Source: Ooceraea biroi
Lineage: Eukaryota; Arthropoda; Insecta; Hymenoptera; Formicidae
Length of the DNA stretch: 64,000 nucleotides
Assembly: GCF_003672135.1 (NCBI RefSeq)
Contig: NC_039506.1
Span: forward strand, 9,424,001-9,488,000
Reading direction: 5' to 3'
Shown: positions 54,901 to 60,900 of the stretch, piece after piece
Layout of the letters: the number at the start of each line of letters is the position of its first letter
Numbering within the stretch: the first letter of the stretch is position 1
Program-made: the position numbers and the translations under genes
Notes under the pieces: model-generated
What the model was told of the DNA's origin: nothing
What the model saw: only the letters and a program-made list of their open reading frames with translations
Databases searched by the model: none

Positions 54901-57900
54901 ATTTAAAATTTTAAGGGTATATTCCTACTATGACGTAGGTGCTCACTAAGGGAGAGTTTTTCGAAATTCCACCCCTAACGGGTAAGAAGGGATAAAATGT
55001 GTTTTTATTTAATTCTACACATAAATATCGCGGGCGAAGCCATGACGAGGGATGCTAGTTTTATATATACACAATATAGTAAGTACTGGTAATAACTAAA
55101 AAAGCAAAATAAGAGATTTGAATAATAACAATAATTAACAATGATTAAAATAATAGTAATAATATAAATTATATAACGCAAAATAAGATACAAAATGGAC
55201 GTAACAAATATATCTCCATTAAAAACATCCTATGTATATATGCATTTAAAAAGATTCGTTTCAACTGCCTATGTATGTAACATATACGATTTTAATATAC
55301 TTTTATCTCTCTCCCTCTCCCTCCCTCCCTCCCTCCCCCCTCTCTCTCTCGTATCTCTTCGTATCTCTCATTTTTTATTTCAATTTATTATCTTCACTCA
55401 ACCTTTGACTTTCTCTCAATCCGTTATACAAGAAAGGAAATAATATTATTCAAGATTTAATATCTTTTGCAAGCGGTATATAGAGCTTTTATGATGTCGA
55501 CAGATCCTACGTCAATTACAATCTGCGAAGCGAGAATTTCAATCCGTACGATCTACACAAATTTTTATGATTGTCGATTTATAGTAAATAAAGATTTACT
55601 GCGCAGTTTTCTTAAACTTTATTAATCGTTCTGTTTCATCTGCGATTTTCAGATCTGCGAAATTTAGTGCTTCGAAAAGTGCTAATAAAATAGAAATGTA
55701 CAATATTTATTGCGAGAATTATATTTTAAAATGTAATTAAAATCGCTGCATATTTCATCAAATTGTTATCCAATACGTATACAAATTTCTATATTATTTT
55801 AATGTTAATTTTATTCCTTCTCTCTCTCTCTCTCTCTCTCTCTCTTGATATTAATATTTTCAAATCGATTATTATTTTTTAACAACATTTTCTCTTTCCA
55901 TATTTTTAAATAAAATTGCATCTGGAATAGCATTTGCTGTTTTGGAGAAACATCAAAGGATCATTACGTGGACTCGCCTTGAATATTTAGTTCTTTCCAT
56001 CTGGGCATACGACTGCGGTATTCCGCAGAAGCCACCGAAATCCATTTATCTTCACGTTTGTCTTTATTTTTATATCTTTTGTCCTTTGTTTAGCATAATG
56101 TTGCATTCTTTTTGTAATTAACATGAATCATGACTTTTGCGAGCTTCGCAAAAGAACTTAATATTACTCTCAGAATGAATCTTGTTAGCTGCGTATGTCA
56201 GATGCATAAAAGGACTTCATTCCAACGGGCGATTTTCTCCAAAGGACGACCAACAATGGTTGTCAGTTCTTGTCGCGACATTATCTGGCCCGAATGACAT
56301 GGGATTATCAGACGGTGGATTTAATTGCACTTTGCTTATACCAGGATAAAGAGTCAAGCACAGCATCACGTAGAAGAACAACTAAATGTGAAAATGTTCA
56401 AGCCGGAAAATCGGCCGTTCAAATGGAAGATTTTCCAGGAAGTCTCATTAGTGCGTTACTTTGGCATTTTACACTAACTTCGATAATGTTTCTCTTCTTT
56501 AAATATGTGCTCATTGTAGCTGTCTTTTATCAAATACGCTATATCTGGTACACAATGAGAGCGACTTATTATTTAAGACAAACTTATTTTATTATGCAAT
56601 TAATATTGTAGAAGATTTTTGATAGGGAAGAGCAATTAAAAATATTAAAGTTTTATACACTATTTTTAAGATATTAGTTATTTTTATTATACTTAGTACA
56701 AGACATAATAATAATAAGTTACTTCTAGATATTCTAACAAATATATATTCCATTATTCATCAATATATATTATTAATTTTTCTCTACACAGTATAATTCT
56801 TAAAAATTATTATTTTGATTTTATAGATATCTATTTTAATATTGATCTTGATAAACTTTTACATTTTCTATGAAATTATTAAAATCAATTATGTATTTTT
56901 TAACCTATTGCAAAATTGTGTAGAAACTCATACGTTATAATATTCCTGAAACTTTTATGATTTTATAGAAACTTCTTATATCTTTAATGCGTATACACAT
57001 TTGATAATACAGTATATTTATGTGGAGATATGTGTATACATGTACATACATATAGTCTATGAAAACTTTTCGTTGTCTTCCGAAATAACCTTGCATAATA
57101 ATAATTGCGAAATATATGTACGCGATTATAAGATGCTAATTCACAAGCGGTTGTTTTATTACAGAATGGATATCCAGTCGGCGCAGAAAAATGAGAGCTT
57201 CTATCAATGCTGTAGCGGATTTTGCATTGATCTGCTGCAAAAGTTCTCTGAGGAAATCGGCTTCACTTACGAGCTTGTAAGAGTGGAGGACGGCAAGTGG
57301 GGTACTTTGGAGGTGAGTTCGGATAAAATTCATGAAAGGCGATGCTTACTTACGCTACGCGGAAGATAAATGTGTCTTGTAACGCAACGAGAGAAAGTTC
57401 CCGCGAAGCATTTACCGCATCTGCACCGGTGCACTCATTTCTTTTGTTTAGACTTAAATTTCTATATCCTTTTATGTTCATGACAACCAACTACAATGTA
57501 AATAAAAGAAAAACAAAAATGAATGTGAGTCAAACGTAACTGATCACTCTAAGTATAATATTATACTTATTTGTTTGTGAACGTTATTTAAATTCAAAAA
57601 TAAATCCAATTTATTAAGCACGTAAAACGGAAATAAATGCATAACGAAATCAATCCGGAAATTATTTCGCACGCGCGAAATAAAAAGATATATTTCTGCA
57701 ATCATTGTTACATTGACAATCATAATTAATACATGCGCGCGCGTCAAAACTTTATATAATAAATAAATTTGTCGAATATATATAAAAAATAGTAGAAGAA
57801 CCGCTCTACAGGCTCATACTTTAAAGATGTTAAACTCTGGCCTCATGGCCTCACAATAAGCTAATATGCGTATGATCAAATGCATTAATGTCGTCTGATA

Positions 57901-60900
57901 AACGAAAAAAAATAAAAGAAGAAAAGCAAACAATAATACGACTCACACGTGACTGTCGATATAAGTATACTTTATACTTTACTCTTGATAAAAACATTGT
58001 CAGATATAAAAAATAGCATTATATCCGTACTCGCGATATGCAATATGTTTTTATTTTTGCAAGCTTGCGATACTTGAATTATACGTTATACGGAAAAATA
58101 AATACGCTTCTTGAATGTTACGGATTATTTCATTGGATGTAAACTAAAGAGCCAGCTTGCATCCAAGCGGAGTAGTGTTGAACAACAATTGCACGCTGAC
58201 CTAGCTATTGACGACTGTAATTGTGAAATGCACGCGTAAACTTACTCTTAACAGGTTTAATTTCCGCTGCACGAAAGTTGTTTCTGGTGATGCAGCGTAT
58301 GTGTACCATATATATATATGTATGTATGTATGTATATGTATATGTGTGTGTACATCGCCTCGGGCGGTAACTCGAATAGCTGAAAAACAGATAATTTTCC
58401 GCTTATCGCGCGTTCTAATCATATCATCGTATCATCGCTTTGTGTTTCTCTCTCGCAACATTAGCTCTTTTTCTTTTTGACGCGCGCGCGTGTATTAATT
58501 ATGATTGTCAATGTAACAATGATTGCAGAAATATATCTTTTTATTTCGCGCGTGCGAAATAATTTCCGGATTGATTTCGTTACGCATTTATTTCCGTTTT
58601 ACGTGCTTAATAAATTGGATTTATTTTCGAATTTGAATAACGTTCACAAACAAATAATTTATAAGTAATTATCGTACGCAGAATGGAAAATGGAATGGAC
58701 TTATAGCCGATTTGGTAAACCGGAAAACCGACATGGTGATGACTTCCTTAATGATCAACTCTGAGAGGGAAGCAGTAGTCGACTTCACTGTTCCTTACAT
58801 GGAGACTGGTATCGCCATCGTTGTGGCAAAAAGAACAGGCATAATATCTCCCACCGCGTTTCTAGGTACGTGAAGTGCATTTAGAAAGATCGAGATTATA
58901 TTATAGATTTGTAAAAGATATTTAGAGATTAAAATAAAAAATATTTACATGATTATTTATGGGACAAATGAATAATTTGCAAACACATCTCCAAAATTAC
59001 ATGTGCTATTATTTCTATTTGCACAGGAGTCGTTGCGTATAAATCGAATATAATATTATACTTGCGCAAAAATAAATTATTGGTATGAAACGTTATCACA
59101 AAAATGAAAAAAATGAGGGAAAGTGAAACTGTCTACATAATATTCATTTTTTTGCGCGAGAATGCATGGATATCAATGTCGAAACATAAATCGCCATTCT
59201 GTTTGCAACGGTACAATTTTCAGAACCGTTCGACACGGCTTCATGGATGCTGGTGGGTATTTTTGCAATACACGCTGCTACGATAATGATACTGCTCTTC
59301 GAATGGGCATCGCCCTCTGGTTTCGACATGAAGGTAAACCCTTCAGGCGCTGCGCAAAAACTGGTATTTTTTATTTCGCTTTTTATTAACTATATACATG
59401 TTTTTTCCTATCAATCGCACATATTTACCCTTCACTGCACAGATATTGCATTACATTACCTAATCCAAGCAATTACTATTCGATTCCAATGCATGCTTTA
59501 GTGTTTAACAATTAGAGATAAAGTAATGACGTTTCCAAAATAGTTTTATATACTAGCTTCTGATTTACAGTTATTACTTGTATAATTTTATGGGAACGTT
59601 CCGATGATTCTCTCGAAAAATGTTAATATCATATCACTTACATGCGGATGATTATGTTCTTCATTATGATTTTTTCTTTAGCATCAAGGTGCTATTTCAT
59701 GCTGACGCTCGACGCTCATTTTTAGCGTCAAAACAGGTCACGTGATCAAAATTAACGCTGGATAATGGTCAATTTTGATCACGTGATCTGTTTTGATGCT
59801 AAAAATTAGCGTCGAGCGTCAGCATGAAAAAGCACCTTTATAGATGAATATCTGTTGCATGAATCTACAGTTTTTATTTTATAAGAATTTTATACCAATG
59901 CATATTTATGTGATTATTTTTGTGTATGTGATGTGAAAAAATTGTTATTAAATTGAACTTTTAATCAAGGAAAAAGAGATATTGATATGTTAATTACTGA
60001 AAACTGTATGTGTATAAAACCGTCTTGAAATTCTGCTCGTTCTGTTGTAATACGTAGATTATTTCTCGTTTTAATGCGACATCGATTTTGCACATCTGCA
60101 GAAGAATCCATCGACGAATCATCGGTTCTCCTTTTGCCGCACGTACTGGTTGGTCTGGGCCGTATTATTTCAGGCTGCCGTCCATATCGACTCTCCCAGA
60201 GGATTTACAGCCAGGTCAGTGAAGAGGATCTCCTTTTCCAGAGGCATCCTGACGAATTTTAATTACCAAACTGAAATAGAAATTGACAAATTAAATCCCC
60301 GTATCTCCATGTACTCGTTAGTTGCTGTGTATTGGTTGCATAAACGTAGGGAACATTTTCTCGAGTATGCTCTCTGACAGCCGTATTGTATTTAAAAATG
60401 TAAATTATTCAACCTAATCATGAATCGTTAATTGCAATTCCGGATTATTTTATTCTGTTAATTATATATTTTATCGAAATTTAATCTTAATCTCCAATTT
60501 TGGCTTAAATGAAATGCTAAATTAGTTAATTATATTTAAATTAAATATTAGAAATACTCGATGCAATCGTAATAAAGTCATAATTATAGAGAAATTTAAA
60601 TGAGAAGCTTATTGAAATTGTTGCAATTAACTATGTATGCTTCAAAAGAAAGTTGCAAGCGCTGATTTTATCATATACTCGCTAATAGCAAATATTAATA
60701 ATAATAACATATAGATAACACTGGTCAACAAAATTTTATCGTTTTTAGATTGTTTTTAAGAGAATGGGTATTCTTTACTAATTTGGGTGCGCTAAACATG
60801 AATCTGGCCTTTAAAATACTAAATTGGCTCTGGTTTTTTAAATAAACGGGATCAAAAGTGCAAAAAACCGTGTTTTTGGTCATTTTTGAACACCTGTAGA

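Larger units (their letters stand above)
47961..57164 (+). other. Nmdar2 intron 6 (9,204 nt)
   Basis: Mainly AT-rich. It holds an interspersed repeat (54835-55062), pyrimidine microsatellites (55312-55350, 55817-55845), a short TA run near 48180 and a CT-rich stretch near 50200. GC-richer blocks at about 53080-53760 carry chance-looking frames. No nested gene recognised. Confidence 0.8.

Noticed and set aside
57544..58668. Two nearly identical 63-67 residue frames in intron 7
   Set aside because: They are the same inverted-repeat arm read from opposite strands, not a duplicated gene.
60074..60262. Alternative open frame across exon 10
   Set aside because: It reads through the donor and gives no known motif; the other frame gives the M2 pore loop and fits both splice phases.
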